Shown in pieces: positions 1-9,584 of a stretch of 51,001 bases of DNA. The stretch is from Verrucomicrobiota bacterium (GTDB taxonomy: Bacteria > Verrucomicrobiota > Kiritimatiellia > UBA8416 > JABMPJ01). The translations under genes and the position numbers were made by a program. The stretch is from contig JABGQM010000031.1 of the NCBI GenBank assembly GCA_018648805.1, forward strand, positions 1 to 51,001, given 5' to 3'. A model generated the notes under the pieces. That model was not told the origin of the DNA, ran no database searches, and saw only the letters and a program-made list of their open reading frames with translations. Every line of letters starts with the position of its first letter. The first letter of the stretch is position 1.

Positions 1-75
1 CTCGGACACTTAACCGCTTCCTTAACCGCCACCCTTACCCGGTTACCCTTAACCGATCAACTTACACGATCCCTA
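1..75. repeat. CTTAACCG-type intergenic repeat (edge of window)
   Basis: The first 75 bases carry three copies of CTTAACCG plus related CTTACCCGG/CTTACACG words. The segment CTTAACCGCCACCCTTAC recurs as its exact reverse complement at about 29023-29040, so this belongs to the same family as the hairpin at 28998-29140. It lies downstream of the sulfotransferase stop. It is probably one arm of a longer element cut off by the window edge. Confidence 0.55.
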
Positions 76-160
76 CCGGCCTCCGTCCAGAATGAGATTC
101 ATCAATAGAGAATCCCCGGCTAATCCCGGAAGCGCCTATCTAACTGAGCGCCACTCGGTA

Positions 161-873
161 CTAGTTTACATAGCCATACATCTTGAGTTCTTCCTGAAAA
201 CAGGGAAAATCATGCGGTTCCTGGTCCGCCTGCCAACGGCCAACGGACTCCGGACGCACCGCGATGCGTGCCAGTGGAATGCCAAGAAAGGTCTCAAGAC
301 TGGCGAGGGTGCGCTCCTGGTCGAACACGAAGTCCTCGAAGCGGACCTCGATCAGGTTGCGTGGCGGCGGCGTGGATCTGTAGAGTTCCGCCTGGTATTT
401 CCAGCTGATGGCACGCCGCTCCCGCTCGTCATCGACACAGTCGTACGTCACCCCAAAATCAGCCAGATCATCTGTCTTGTGCCGACCGATAATGCTGTCG
501 CGCGGATCGCGGATCCAGTAGATGTATTTGATGTCTGGAAATAGGCGGACGATCCACGGATACATCAGGGTCGTCTCGGGCAGCTTCCAGCCCTTGTGCT
601 GCGCATCACTCTCCAGGACAGACGTGAGGTAGGAGCTGACCAGGCCTGTCCATTCGGGGTCGATCGGCATGTCGTGCAGCGCACTGAAGTCCCAGGTCAA
701 CCCCTTCACGTGCCGCACATGTCGCGCCATAACCCGGCAGGCTTCGTACATGGCCTCTGGCGGCAGGAGGTCGCCGGAATCGTTCAGTGGCGCCCCCATG
801 AACACACCGCTCTCGCTGAGCGTGTGCGACATGGCACGTGTGCCGCCGTGACCGCGACCGATGACCGTGACCA

Positions 874-877
<4 letters not shown>
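161..877 (-). CDS. Sulfotransferase-family protein
   Basis: This 238-residue cytoplasmic protein resembles PAPS-dependent sulfotransferases. A glycine-rich loop GRGHGGTR (residues 7-14) fits the 5'-phosphosulfate-binding loop. YWIRDPRDSIIGRH (about 120-133) fits the 3'-phosphate-binding motif, with Arg123 and Ser128 as expected ligands. There is no signal peptide. It is the last gene of the minus-strand carbohydrate operon: its ATG overlaps the TGA of the upstream oxidoreductase (ATGATG at 872-877), implying translational coupling. The acceptor cannot be read from sequence; a sugar or glycan is a guess from context. Some bacterial proteins of this fold have no proven sulfotransferase activity. 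Confidence 0.8.
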
Positions 878-1869
<992 letters not shown>

Positions 1870-1901
1870 GCTGTCGCTCCCTTGGTTCTGCGTTCACCGC
1901 C

Positions 1902-1976
1902 GGGCCTCGCTCTCGGCGAGAGCGGGCTACAGAGACGCCGATTCGTTGTAGCCCGCGCTCGCCGAGCGCGAGGCCC
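1902..1976. repeat. 30-bp inverted repeat (REP-like hairpin)
   Basis: The arms 1902-1931 and 1947-1976 are complementary over 30 positions with two mismatches, around a 15-nt loop. The stem is very GC-rich (GGGCCTCGC...GCGAGGCCC). It sits between the sulfatase stop and the start of the next gene of the same operon. It could be a REP-type element, a partial terminator or an mRNA-stabilising hairpin. There is no T-tract, so an intrinsic terminator is unlikely. Confidence 0.8.
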
Positions 1977-2000
1977 ACTGCCCACTGCCCACTGCTCACT
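1974..2000 (-). repeat. Tandem heptamer AGTGGGC/AGTGAGC at the sulfatase stop
   Basis: Read on the minus strand, heptamers begin at the sulfatase stop codon (AGTGAGC then AGTGGGC units). The TGA at 1996-1998 lies inside the first unit. The same heptamer family recurs after tyrS, hisD and tatD. Confidence 0.65.
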
Positions 2001-3408
2001 TCTTCTTCTCCGCCGTTTTCGCCTGCAGCTTCCGTGCGGTGGCGGCGTCGCCGATGTGGAGGGTATCGTAGGCCTCCTGGCTCGACGTGAAGTTGCCGTG
2101 GCCGCCGGCCCAGCCTTCCTGGTGGTCCATAGGGTTGTGCAGGCCGGTCTGTCGGGTGCGCGTGGCGATGTGATCCTGCATCTGCTTCTCCAGCAGGGCC
2201 ACGATGTCCGGGTGCTTCCTGGCCAGGTTCCGATTTTCGTCCGGATCCTCCACCAGGTTGTAGAGTTCCACCTCGGGCTTGAAGTGAAAATCAGGCTCCA
2301 GGGCGTGGATTAGCTTCCATTCGGGCGTACGCCAGCCGTGCTTACGCATCCAGGTGCACTCTGTGATGTAGAACGACGAGGCATGACTGCTGCGTTTGCC
2401 GCGTACCATCGGCATGAGGGATTGGCCATCGAACTTAATATCGGTCTTGATGCCGGTCAGCTCAAGCAGCGTCGGCAGCAGGTCCATGTGCTGGTTGTAA
2501 CCGTTGATGCGTTTGCCGGCGGGCACCTTCTTGGGGTAGCGGATGATCAGTGGCACCTTAAGGGTCACGTCATAGATGCCGTGATGGTCAAACCAGCAGT
2601 CATGGTCGTAGAGGGTTTCGCCATGGTCGCTGTTGATCACGACAATCGTGTCATCCAGGATGCCCAGCGATTCGAGCTGCTGGAAGAGCCGCTGGATGCA
2701 GGCATCCATGTAGGCGATCGCGCCGTCGTACTGTGCGATAACGTAGTCCTTGTCCGTGATCCCCTGTGGCATCCACGTGACGAAGTAGTCTGCAAACGGC
2801 TTGAAGTCAAAAACCGGTTTCATCGACTTGTTTTTCGGATCACACGGGTTGCCGTGGTAGAACATGCGATCATAGGGCGCCGGCGGCAGGTACGGGCTGT
2901 GCGGGTCCATGTGGCGCAGGAAGAGCAGGAAGGGCTTCTTCGACTTGGCCAGTCGGTCCATTTCCGGCACCGTAACTTCGTTGAGGGCATGCGCCTTGTT
3001 CAGCGCACCATCAGACGAATCGCCCCATGCTTTGTAGTCAAGGTACGTATCGAAGCCGCGCCAGGCCACGTTTCCCTTACTGCCGCCCACGCATGTGGTG
3101 TTGTAGCCCTCCTTGCGGAGCAGTTCCGGCAGCGTCTTGATGCCCTTCGCGAGTGGCCCCTGGTGGCGCAAGGCCACGCACTGCGTGGAGAAGACGTCTT
3201 TGCCCGAGAGCATGCAGGCGTAGCCGGGCGTGGTGGGCACGTTGGGTGAGAACGTATTCTCGAACAGCGTGCCGCCCTCGGCAAATTTATCCATGTGGGG
3301 CGTGGTTTGCCGGTCATACCCGTAGCAACTCATGTGCGTCGACAGGAGTGAATCAATCGCGATGAACAGAATGTTCGGTTTCTTCCTGGGGGTGGTTCTG
3401 GTTGGCAT
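1996..3408 (-). CDS. Sulfatase-family (alkaline phosphatase superfamily) hydrolase with Thr in the nucleophile position
   Basis: This 470-residue protein has the sulfatase fold: PNILFIAIDS at residues 11-20 (metal Asp19), HMDPH at 166-170, and SDHGE at 260-264 for the second metal pair. Canonical type I sulfatases carry C/S-x-P-S-R for formylglycine. The aligned segment here is TTPGY (59-63), so neither Cys/Ser nor Arg is present. Thr is the nucleophile in some phosphodiesterases and phosphonate hydrolases of the superfamily, so a phospho- rather than sulfo-ester hydrolase is possible. There is no signal peptide, so a cytoplasmic location is likely. Its stop lies in a heptamer repeat. The neighbours are sugar oxidoreductases, suggesting a modified carbohydrate substrate. 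Confidence 0.85.
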   Translation of the reverse strand: MPTRTTPRKKPNILFIAIDSLLSTHMSCYGYDRQTTPHMDKFAEGGTLFENTFSPNVPTTPGYACMLSGKDVFSTQCVALRHQGPLAKGIKTLPELLRKEGYNTTCVGGSKGNVAWRGFDTYLDYKAWGDSSDGALNKAHALNEVTVPEMDRLAKSKKPFLLFLRHMDPHSPYLPPAPYDRMFYHGNPCDPKNKSMKPVFDFKPFADYFVTWMPQGITDKDYVIAQYDGAIAYMDACIQRLFQQLESLGILDDTIVVINSDHGETLYDHDCWFDHHGIYDVTLKVPLIIRYPKKVPAGKRINGYNQHMDLLPTLLELTGIKTDIKFDGQSLMPMVRGKRSSHASSFYITECTWMRKHGWRTPEWKLIHALEPDFHFKPEVELYNLVEDPDENRNLARKHPDIVALLEKQMQDHIATRTRQTGLHNPMDHQEGWAGGHGNFTSSQEAYDTLHIGDAATARKLQAKTAEKKK

Positions 3409-3429
3409 GTTGTCGTTTCCTTCTGATTG

Positions 3430-4458
3430 CTACAGCGTGATGCGTCTTCCGGTCTCGTGAGATTCGTAAGCGGCCAGGACCAGGCGCAGGACATCGCGCC
3501 CCTCAGCGGCCGTGGCGATGGGGGGGCGGTCGCCGTGCAGAAATGCGGCCAGGGGAGGGGCCAATGCCTGGATGCGGCACCCCTGGTCGCTGACCCCGGG
3601 GTCGCCGCTGACCCGCCAGTCCGTATCGCCGTCCAAGAGCCATTTCAAGCAGACCGCCTGTTCCGTGCGGGGTGACCCCGCGCTCACGGCGTCGCCGAAG
3701 TTCTGAATAACGGAGCCCTTCTCAGCCGTGATCTCGGTCGTGTTCTCGCCTGCGACGCAGCAGAACGAACTGGACACTTCGGCCATCATGCCGTTGCCGT
3801 AGCGCAGGATGACGATGGCGTGGTCGTTCGCGATCGCGGGGTGCATCAGCGTGCCGAGCTCGGCGGTCACAGAGACGGGCATGCCAAAGATCCAGTACAG
3901 GAAATCCAGTGCATGGGCGGCATCATCGGCGAAGATGTCGCGGTTGTACTTGGGGTTGAGGTGCCAGGAGCTCTTGTTCTGCGGGTTGCGGCAGAACCCC
4001 AGGCAGTGGCGGCGGCGGACCTGGAAAATCCGCCCGAGCGTGCCGTCGTCGATCATGGCTTTCATTTCGTGATTCTGAGGATCAACGCGCATCTGCCAGG
4101 CCATGGAAAAGGGCACGCCGCTGTTCTCGACCGCCGTGACGATGCGGTCGGCATCCTCAAGCGTCAACGCCATGGGTTTCTGCAGCACGATCGCTTTTCC
4201 GGCTGCGGCCGCTTTGCCGACCAGTTCGGCGTGATACAGCGTTTCGGCTGCGATAACGACCGCGTCGATATCTTGTGCCAGCAGGTCGTCGACCGAGTCA
4301 CATGGCGTCAGGCCATAGGTCGCGCCGGCCCTGTCGAGGCGCGCCTGGTCATGATCCCAGCCCGCCGCGACCTGGATATCCATCTGCGGTGATTCACACC
4401 AACGTCCGCAATAGGCATTCACGTGACCGTGCGCAAAACCGAGGATCCCAATCTTCAT
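3430..4458 (-). CDS. Gfo/Idh/MocA family oxidoreductase (second of three)
   Basis: This 342-residue Rossmann-fold oxidoreductase has a nucleotide-binding loop GILGFAHGH at residues 4-12. The usual EKP motif reads QKP at 93-95: the catalytic lysine stays but the glutamate is replaced. HALDFLYWIFG near the middle corresponds to the HxxD substrate region. It lies 15 bp downstream of the isomerase and 21 bp upstream of the sulfatase gene, so it is co-transcribed with them. It is probably a dehydrogenase of the same catabolic route. Its divergence from the two flanking paralogues suggests a different substrate. Family confidence is high, substrate unknown. Confidence 0.88.
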   Translation of the reverse strand: MKIGILGFAHGHVNAYCGRWCESPQMDIQVAAGWDHDQARLDRAGATYGLTPCDSVDDLLAQDIDAVVIAAETLYHAELVGKAAAAGKAIVLQKPMALTLEDADRIVTAVENSGVPFSMAWQMRVDPQNHEMKAMIDDGTLGRIFQVRRRHCLGFCRNPQNKSSWHLNPKYNRDIFADDAAHALDFLYWIFGMPVSVTAELGTLMHPAIANDHAIVILRYGNGMMAEVSSSFCCVAGENTTEITAEKGSVIQNFGDAVSAGSPRTEQAVCLKWLLDGDTDWRVSGDPGVSDQGCRIQALAPPLAAFLHGDRPPIATAAEGRDVLRLVLAAYESHETGRRITL

Positions 4459-4473
4459 GTCTACCGACTCCTC

Positions 4474-5271
4474 TTATCTGGCGCCACAGGCCTGCAGGCA
4501 GGCTTGCATGTGGCCGCGCGCTTCGGCGGCAATCGTGCAGCACTGCTCCAGGCTGTATTCTTTGGCGCCGATGACCTCGAGGTCTACCGGCCCCGTGTAA
4601 CCCTTCTCCTGCAGCACACGCATGTAGCCCAGCAGGTCGATGTCGCCACGGCCGTTGGCCTGGTCTTCAGGCGTGCCCGGTCCATGCTGACGCCCTTTGC
4701 AGTCGCGGATGTGCACGTGTTTGATGCGGTCGGCCACCTGTTCGAGGGCGTCGACCGGGTTTTCGTTGGCACGGTGGATGTGGCTCGGGTCCATATCCAG
4801 GCCGAAGGCGGGGGAGGTGATGGCGGCCAGTGCCTGCAGCGTCGTCGGCGTATTATAGATGGCTGCACCCACATGGGCCTTCACGCACAGCGTGATGCCG
4901 TAGTGCTCGGCGCGGTCACAGAGTTTACCGAGGCTGTCGATGCGTTCTTCTATCGAGCCCGGTTCGTCGCTCTTGCCACCCGGGCCGCAGTTGATGATGG
5001 GAATCCCGCATTCGACGGCCGCCTGCATCGCGGCCTCCATAATCGCCGGATCCTGATTGGGTTGCTCCATGGCCAGAAGCTCAAGCTCATACTCGGCGGC
5101 TAGCTTCTTGACCTGCGGCGCGCAGGCCTGCCAGCGATCGAGCACCAGGTGTTCGCTCATCCCGCCTATGGCGGAGACCTCGATGCCGTCATACCCGGCC
5201 ATTTTCGTGCAGCGGAAGGCCGTGGCCATATCGTATCCGCCAAAGAGTACTGAATTTGATCCAAGTTTCAT
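4474..5271 (-). CDS. Sugar phosphate isomerase/epimerase (xylose-isomerase-like TIM barrel)
   Basis: This 265-residue protein belongs to the AP-endonuclease-2/xylose-isomerase-like TIM-barrel family. Likely metal ligands are Asp161 and His164 in GLDMDPSHIHR, a histidine of HVHIRD (185-190) and Glu232 in DLEVIG. Such enzymes often act with Gfo/Idh/MocA dehydrogenases as 3-keto-sugar or inosose isomerases/epimerases, and that is the best inference here: one paralogue oxidises a sugar and this protein isomerises or cleaves the keto product. It is cytoplasmic, with no signal peptide. It sits between two of the three oxidoreductase genes with gaps of 12-15 bp. Confidence 0.85.
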   Translation of the reverse strand: MKLGSNSVLFGGYDMATAFRCTKMAGYDGIEVSAIGGMSEHLVLDRWQACAPQVKKLAAEYELELLAMEQPNQDPAIMEAAMQAAVECGIPIINCGPGGKSDEPGSIEERIDSLGKLCDRAEHYGITLCVKAHVGAAIYNTPTTLQALAAITSPAFGLDMDPSHIHRANENPVDALEQVADRIKHVHIRDCKGRQHGPGTPEDQANGRGDIDLLGYMRVLQEKGYTGPVDLEVIGAKEYSLEQCCTIAAEARGHMQACLQACGAR

Positions 5272-5283
5272 GGTGTGTTCCCT

Positions 5284-6417
5284 CTATTTAGATTCAACAG
5301 GTGGCTCGGCGCGTAGCTGTGGCAGCGGCTGCGGCCGCATGAGAGCCCCGCCCTGCTCGTAGGATTCGATCGCGGCCCACGTGTACTCCAAGGTCGCCAG
5401 TGCGTCGCGGCCGGATGCCCGCAGCGATGCGCGCGGCACCTGGTTCGTGACGTCTTCAAGAAAGGCGTGAATACGGGTGGGGAAGGTGGCCCCAAAATCG
5501 GTGACGCCGCTGTTGGTGACGATCGGGGCAGGGGAGCCGAAGCCGGCCATCTTCTCCAGGGCGTCGGCGTTCTCCGACCCTTTGGCCGGGTAGTAGCTCA
5601 GCTTCTCGACGCAGTTCTCGATGACAAACGACCCCCGCGTGCCGCCAACCTCCACGCTCCACCAGCCGCCCAGTCCAAAGGTGCTGTCGCCGCGCTGACT
5701 CAGCAGGTAGCCCACCGCGCCGCTCGCGAAACGCACGTGGATGCTGTTGACCGAGAGCATGACATCGCCGGCCGAGCTGCGATACCCGGGCTGATCCATG
5801 AAGGCCTGGACATGTGTGATGTCGCCGCAGAAATGCCGCATGATGCTGAAGGGGTGGGCCAAAAACGCTTTGACGTGGAAGTAGGGTGCGTCCTTGTCCC
5901 TGAAGTCGGATGGAGCGCCGCCGTAGGTGAATTCACCTCCCGGGGGTCCCATCCTATGTAGGCAATAGAGGATCTGTCCGACATCGCCGTTGGCCAGGCG
6001 CTCGTCGGCACCGTCGGCGGGCTGCGTGAAATAGTGATTCAGGTTGCAGCCGAGGTAGAGCCCCAGCTCATCCGCGCGGGCCACCATCCGGCGCGCCTCA
6101 TCCACCTGGTTGGAGAGTGGTTTCTCGCACAGCACGTGCTTGCCCGCGTCGAGGGCCTCCATCGTCGGCTCGAAATGCCAACTGCCGTTCTCGAACCCGC
6201 CCGTGCAGACATCGACGATATCGAGGTCGGGATGCGCGGCGAGCATCTCTTTCAGACTATAGTACGCCTTGACACCATGTTTCTCGGCCGCCTCATCGGC
6301 CCGCTCCCGGACGATGTCACACACAGCCACCAGTTCTGCCAGATCATCCTTCTTGTGGCACTCGGCATGATTGTTGCCGATTCCACGCATTCCCACTACG
6401 CCAATTTTCAAGGCCAT
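5284..6417 (-). CDS. Gfo/Idh/MocA family oxidoreductase (third of three, first gene of operon)
   Basis: The start is placed at the internal ATG (6417, MALKIGVVGM): it is preceded by GGGGAG at a good distance and opens directly on the Rossmann strand, whereas the upstream in-frame ATG at 6477 would add 20 unrelated residues. The product is 377 residues. It has GMRGIG as dinucleotide loop, CEKP as catalytic-lysine motif and MRHFCGDITH in the substrate domain. It is the promoter-proximal gene of the minus-strand operon and diverges from the AraC regulator at 6531. It is likely an NAD(P)-dependent sugar dehydrogenase. Confidence 0.88.
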   Translation of the reverse strand: MALKIGVVGMRGIGNNHAECHKKDDLAELVAVCDIVRERADEAAEKHGVKAYYSLKEMLAAHPDLDIVDVCTGGFENGSWHFEPTMEALDAGKHVLCEKPLSNQVDEARRMVARADELGLYLGCNLNHYFTQPADGADERLANGDVGQILYCLHRMGPPGGEFTYGGAPSDFRDKDAPYFHVKAFLAHPFSIMRHFCGDITHVQAFMDQPGYRSSAGDVMLSVNSIHVRFASGAVGYLLSQRGDSTFGLGGWWSVEVGGTRGSFVIENCVEKLSYYPAKGSENADALEKMAGFGSPAPIVTNSGVTDFGATFPTRIHAFLEDVTNQVPRASLRASGRDALATLEYTWAAIESYEQGGALMRPQPLPQLRAEPPVESK

Positions 6418-6530
6418 AACGTCAACTCCCCGGTCGGTAGGTACATATTTCGTCTCAGATAAAAGTGAGTATTTCACGTTCCGTTGGGAGTTGCCTTGAT
6501 TATTGAGTCTAAAACTAGCACTATCCCGTC

Positions 6531-7406
6531 ATGTCGACTGAGGTGCACACAATCAGGTCTTGCGAGGTCTTCAGCGGGCCCGGTGGATTTCCGTTGAAGG
6601 TGCAGCGGGTGCAGGATCACGGGTCGGGTCGGGTGCATACCCACGAGTTCCATGAGCTGGTGGTACTGCTGGACGGTGTAGGTACGCATCGGACCGATCA
6701 CGGCGACTACCCACTCAAGACCGGTGACGTATTCCTGGTGCGCGGTGCGATAGGGCATGGCTATGCGGATACGCAGTGCATGACGCTCATCAATATTCTC
6801 TTCCAGCCCGGTGCGCTCGCGCTGCCGTTGCAGCACCTGAGCGACTTGCCTGGGTATCATGCCCTGTTCCGGATTGAACCGAAGCTGCGTGCGAGTGACC
6901 GATTCCGGCGACGCCTGCACCTGACGCAGGAGCAGCTCGCCGTAGCGGCACGCCACATCGCGGCCATCGAAGTGGAGCTCGACGCCGCACAGCCGGGATA
7001 CCGATTTGCAGCCTGCACACACCTGATGAGCCTGCTCGGCTACCTGTCACGCTGCTATGCCGATACCCCGCATCCACGGCAGCGCCCTCTTATGCGCCTG
7101 GGTGAGGTGCTCAGCTACATGGAGAGCCACTTGGAGCAGGATATCAGCTCGCATCAACTGGTGACGATTGCCGGCATGTCCGAAAGCACGCTGGCGCGGC
7201 GCTTTCGCAAGGTGCTCGGCCGGTCGCCCGTGGACCATCTCATTCGCCTGCGCATGGATCGCGCGCGCCGTCTCCTGCGGGATGCCGATATGAACATCAC
7301 CGAAGTGGCGTTGTCCTGCGGGTTCGCCGACAGCAACTACTTCTCGCGCCGGTTCAAGGCCGCCGAAGGTCGCAGCCCGCGCGACTATCGCACGGCCATG
7401 AGTTGA
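6531..7406 (+). CDS. AraC-family transcriptional regulator
   Basis: This 291-residue regulator has an N-terminal cupin sensor (VHTHEFHELVVLLDGVGTHR, residues about 33-55, with a histidine-rich sugar-pocket motif) and a C-terminal AraC/XylS double helix-turn-helix. The second HTH is the classic ITEVALSCGFADSNYFSRRFK followed by GRSPRDYR. It diverges from the six-gene carbohydrate operon across a 113-bp gap and is its probable activator. No strong Shine-Dalgarno precedes the ATG. The inducer is presumably the sugar handled by the operon. Confidence 0.92.
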   Translation: MSTEVHTIRSCEVFSGPGGFPLKVQRVQDHGSGRVHTHEFHELVVLLDGVGTHRTDHGDYPLKTGDVFLVRGAIGHGYADTQCMTLINILFQPGALALPLQHLSDLPGYHALFRIEPKLRASDRFRRRLHLTQEQLAVAARHIAAIEVELDAAQPGYRFAACTHLMSLLGYLSRCYADTPHPRQRPLMRLGEVLSYMESHLEQDISSHQLVTIAGMSESTLARRFRKVLGRSPVDHLIRLRMDRARRLLRDADMNITEVALSCGFADSNYFSRRFKAAEGRSPRDYRTAMS

Positions 7407-7561
7407 GTGTGAAGCCATATGCCCATTTTCCCGCTTGCAGAAAGGGCCCTCCTGTTATATCTTCCACGGTTTGAGACAGTTGGGATTGCCTTGCCTGGGG
7501 GTAAGGAGTGTCAGTTCCGGCTACATATAGTAACCACGTAACAGAGCAGTAAACAAACAAC

Positions 7562-9517
7562 ATGGAAACAGCTGAACCAACAAAAGAACCAGTGGACTTC
7601 GAGGCCGTAGACTTCACCGTGGGAGACCGCGAGAGTATGGCCGCGCTCTATGAGCAGACCCTCAAAGACTTCAAAGAGGGGTCAATCGTAACCGGCAAAG
7701 TGCTGGAAATTCGAAACAACGAAGTCCTGATCGACATCGGCTACAAGTCTGAAGGCGTCGTTTCGGCGAACGAATTCAGAGATATGGACGAGGTAGCGAT
7801 CGGCGATGAGCTGAACGTACTGCTGGCCCAGATTGAAGATGACAACGGCATGGTTGTCCTCAGCAAGCAGCAGGCCGATGAGAAGATCCAATGGGAGCGT
7901 GTGCTCTCCTCGTTTGGCGAGGGAAGTGTGATCGAAGGCGTGGTCAAAACACGTGTACGCGGTGGCTTGATTGTGGATGTGGACGGCATTGAGGCCTTCC
8001 TGCCCGGATCGCAGATTGATGTGATTCCGGTACACAACACCGATGCCCTGCTCAACAACCGATACGAATTCAAGATCCTCAAGATCAGCGAAGAACGCCG
8101 CAACATCATCCTGTCGCGCCGCGAACTGATCGAGGAGCGCCTGCGCTCGAAGCGCAAGGAGCTGATGGAATCGCTCGAGGTCGGCCAGCGTATTGCTGGT
8201 AAGGCCAAAAATATTACAGATTTCGGGGTCTTTGTGGACCTCAACGGCATGGACGGTCTGCTGCATATCACGGATATGAGCTGGGGCCGGATCCGCCACC
8301 CGTCGGAGATGGTGAACGTGGGCGACGAGATCGAGGTGGTGATCCTCGATATCGACCGCGACCGCGAGCGCGTCTCGCTGGGACTCAAGCAGTCACAGCC
8401 GAATCCGTGGGAAGATATCGGGGCACGTTACCCGGTCGGCAGCCGCCTGCGCGGCAAGGTCGTCAACCTGGTACCCTACGGTGCATTCGTGGAAATCGAG
8501 AAGGGTGTCGAAGGCCTGGTACACGTTTCCGAGATGTCATGGACCAAGCGCATTGCGCGTGCATCCGATGTGGTGCAGGTCGGCGACGAGTGCGACGTGG
8601 TGGTCCTGGGCGTGAACAAGGAAGAGCAGAAGATTGCTCTGGGCATGCGCCAGACCGAAGACAACCCGTGGGATACGGTGCAAGCCCGCTACCCGGTGGG
8701 TTCACGCGTCCACGGCAAGATTCGCAACTTCACATCGTACGGCGCCTTCGTGGAGCTCGAGGATGGTATCGACGGCATGATCCATGTCTCCGATATGTCC
8801 TGGACCCGCAAGGTCAACCATCCGTCCGAAGTCCTCGCCAAGGATGAGCAGGTCGACGCGGTGGTCCTCGAAGTGGATCCGAGCAACAGCCGGATCAGCC
8901 TCGGCCTGAAGCAGGCCGCGGAAGATCCCTGGACCAGCGTCGTTAGCAAGTTCAAGGTCGGCGACAGGGTCAGCGGCAAGGTCACCAAGGTGGCGTCGTT
9001 CGGAGCCTTTGTTGACATCGGCGAAGGTGTCGACGGACTGGTGCACATCTCGCAGCTTAGCGAAGGACATGTCGAACGCGTCAAGGACGTGCTGGATGTG
9101 GGCGCTGACGTCGAGGCCCGCATCGTGCGGATCGATCGCGCCGAGCGTCGTGTCGGACTCAGCATCAAGGCCGGGGAGATTCCGGACGACGAGTTCGAGG
9201 CCCAGAAGGAAGACGGTCTCGAAGGTCTGCGTCCAGGTGAACACATGGTCGACTTGGCCGGAGCCTTTGACGAGGCCCTGGGGCTGTCGAGCAGCACCGA
9301 AGAGTGGACCCCGGGTGGATCGGATGAGGCCGCTCAGGCCCCGGCCGAGGAGCCCGAGGTGAGTGAGCCCGCGGCAGAAGAAACTCCGGCGGAAGAAGCT
9401 CCGGAAGCTCCGGCAGAAGAAGCTGCGGTCGAAGAAACCGCGGTGGAAGAAGCCCCGGTAGAGGCGGAAGCCGAGCCGGAAGCTGAAGCGGAAGCCGAGG
9501 AAGAGCCCAAGAAATAG
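7562..9517 (+). CDS. rpsA: 30S ribosomal protein S1
   Basis: This 651-residue protein has six S1 RNA-binding domains: GSIVTGKVLEIRNNEVLIDIG, GSVIEGVVKTRVRGGLIVDV, GQRIAGKAKNITDFGVFVDL, GSRLRGKVVNLVPYGAFVEI, GSRVHGKIRNFTSYGAFVEL and GDRVSGKVTKVASFGAFVDI. The first two are diverged, as is usual for the ribosome-binding part of S1. It delivers mRNA to the 30S subunit. After the last domain comes an acidic Ala/Glu/Pro-rich tail of some 70 residues (about 580-651) of low complexity, longer than in E. coli S1 and probably disordered. A strong intrinsic terminator follows, so it looks monocistronic. Confidence 0.96.
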   Translation: METAEPTKEPVDFEAVDFTVGDRESMAALYEQTLKDFKEGSIVTGKVLEIRNNEVLIDIGYKSEGVVSANEFRDMDEVAIGDELNVLLAQIEDDNGMVVLSKQQADEKIQWERVLSSFGEGSVIEGVVKTRVRGGLIVDVDGIEAFLPGSQIDVIPVHNTDALLNNRYEFKILKISEERRNIILSRRELIEERLRSKRKELMESLEVGQRIAGKAKNITDFGVFVDLNGMDGLLHITDMSWGRIRHPSEMVNVGDEIEVVILDIDRDRERVSLGLKQSQPNPWEDIGARYPVGSRLRGKVVNLVPYGAFVEIEKGVEGLVHVSEMSWTKRIARASDVVQVGDECDVVVLGVNKEEQKIALGMRQTEDNPWDTVQARYPVGSRVHGKIRNFTSYGAFVELEDGIDGMIHVSDMSWTRKVNHPSEVLAKDEQVDAVVLEVDPSNSRISLGLKQAAEDPWTSVVSKFKVGDRVSGKVTKVASFGAFVDIGEGVDGLVHISQLSEGHVERVKDVLDVGADVEARIVRIDRAERRVGLSIKAGEIPDDEFEAQKEDGLEGLRPGEHMVDLAGAFDEALGLSSSTEEWTPGGSDEAAQAPAEEPEVSEPAAEETPAEEAPEAPAEEAAVEETAVEEAPVEAEAEPEAEAEAEEEPKK

Positions 9518-9530
9518 AAGTGAGCCCTAC

Positions 9531-9572
9531 ATAGCGGGCGCTCCGGTCGTCCGGAGCGTCCGCTATTTTTTT
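9531..9572 (+). terminator. Rho-independent terminator of rpsA
   Basis: A 16-bp stem (9531-9546 with 9551-9566, one G.U pair) closes on a TCGT loop and runs into a T7 tract. It begins 14 nt after the rpsA stop. The T-tract ends just before the tyrS Shine-Dalgarno (GGAAGG at 9573-9578). Confidence 0.95.
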
Positions 9573-9584
9573 GGAAGGATGGGC

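Noticed and set aside
6465..6477. Palindrome GTGAGTATTTCAC between the AraC gene and the carbohydrate operon, as an operator
   Set aside because: Half-sites are only 4-5 bp, and AraC proteins usually bind direct repeats. There is no second copy to support it.
7526..7531. TATAGT as -10 box of rpsA
   Set aside because: It is a good hexamer but no acceptable -35 lies 16-19 bp upstream, so I do not call a promoter.
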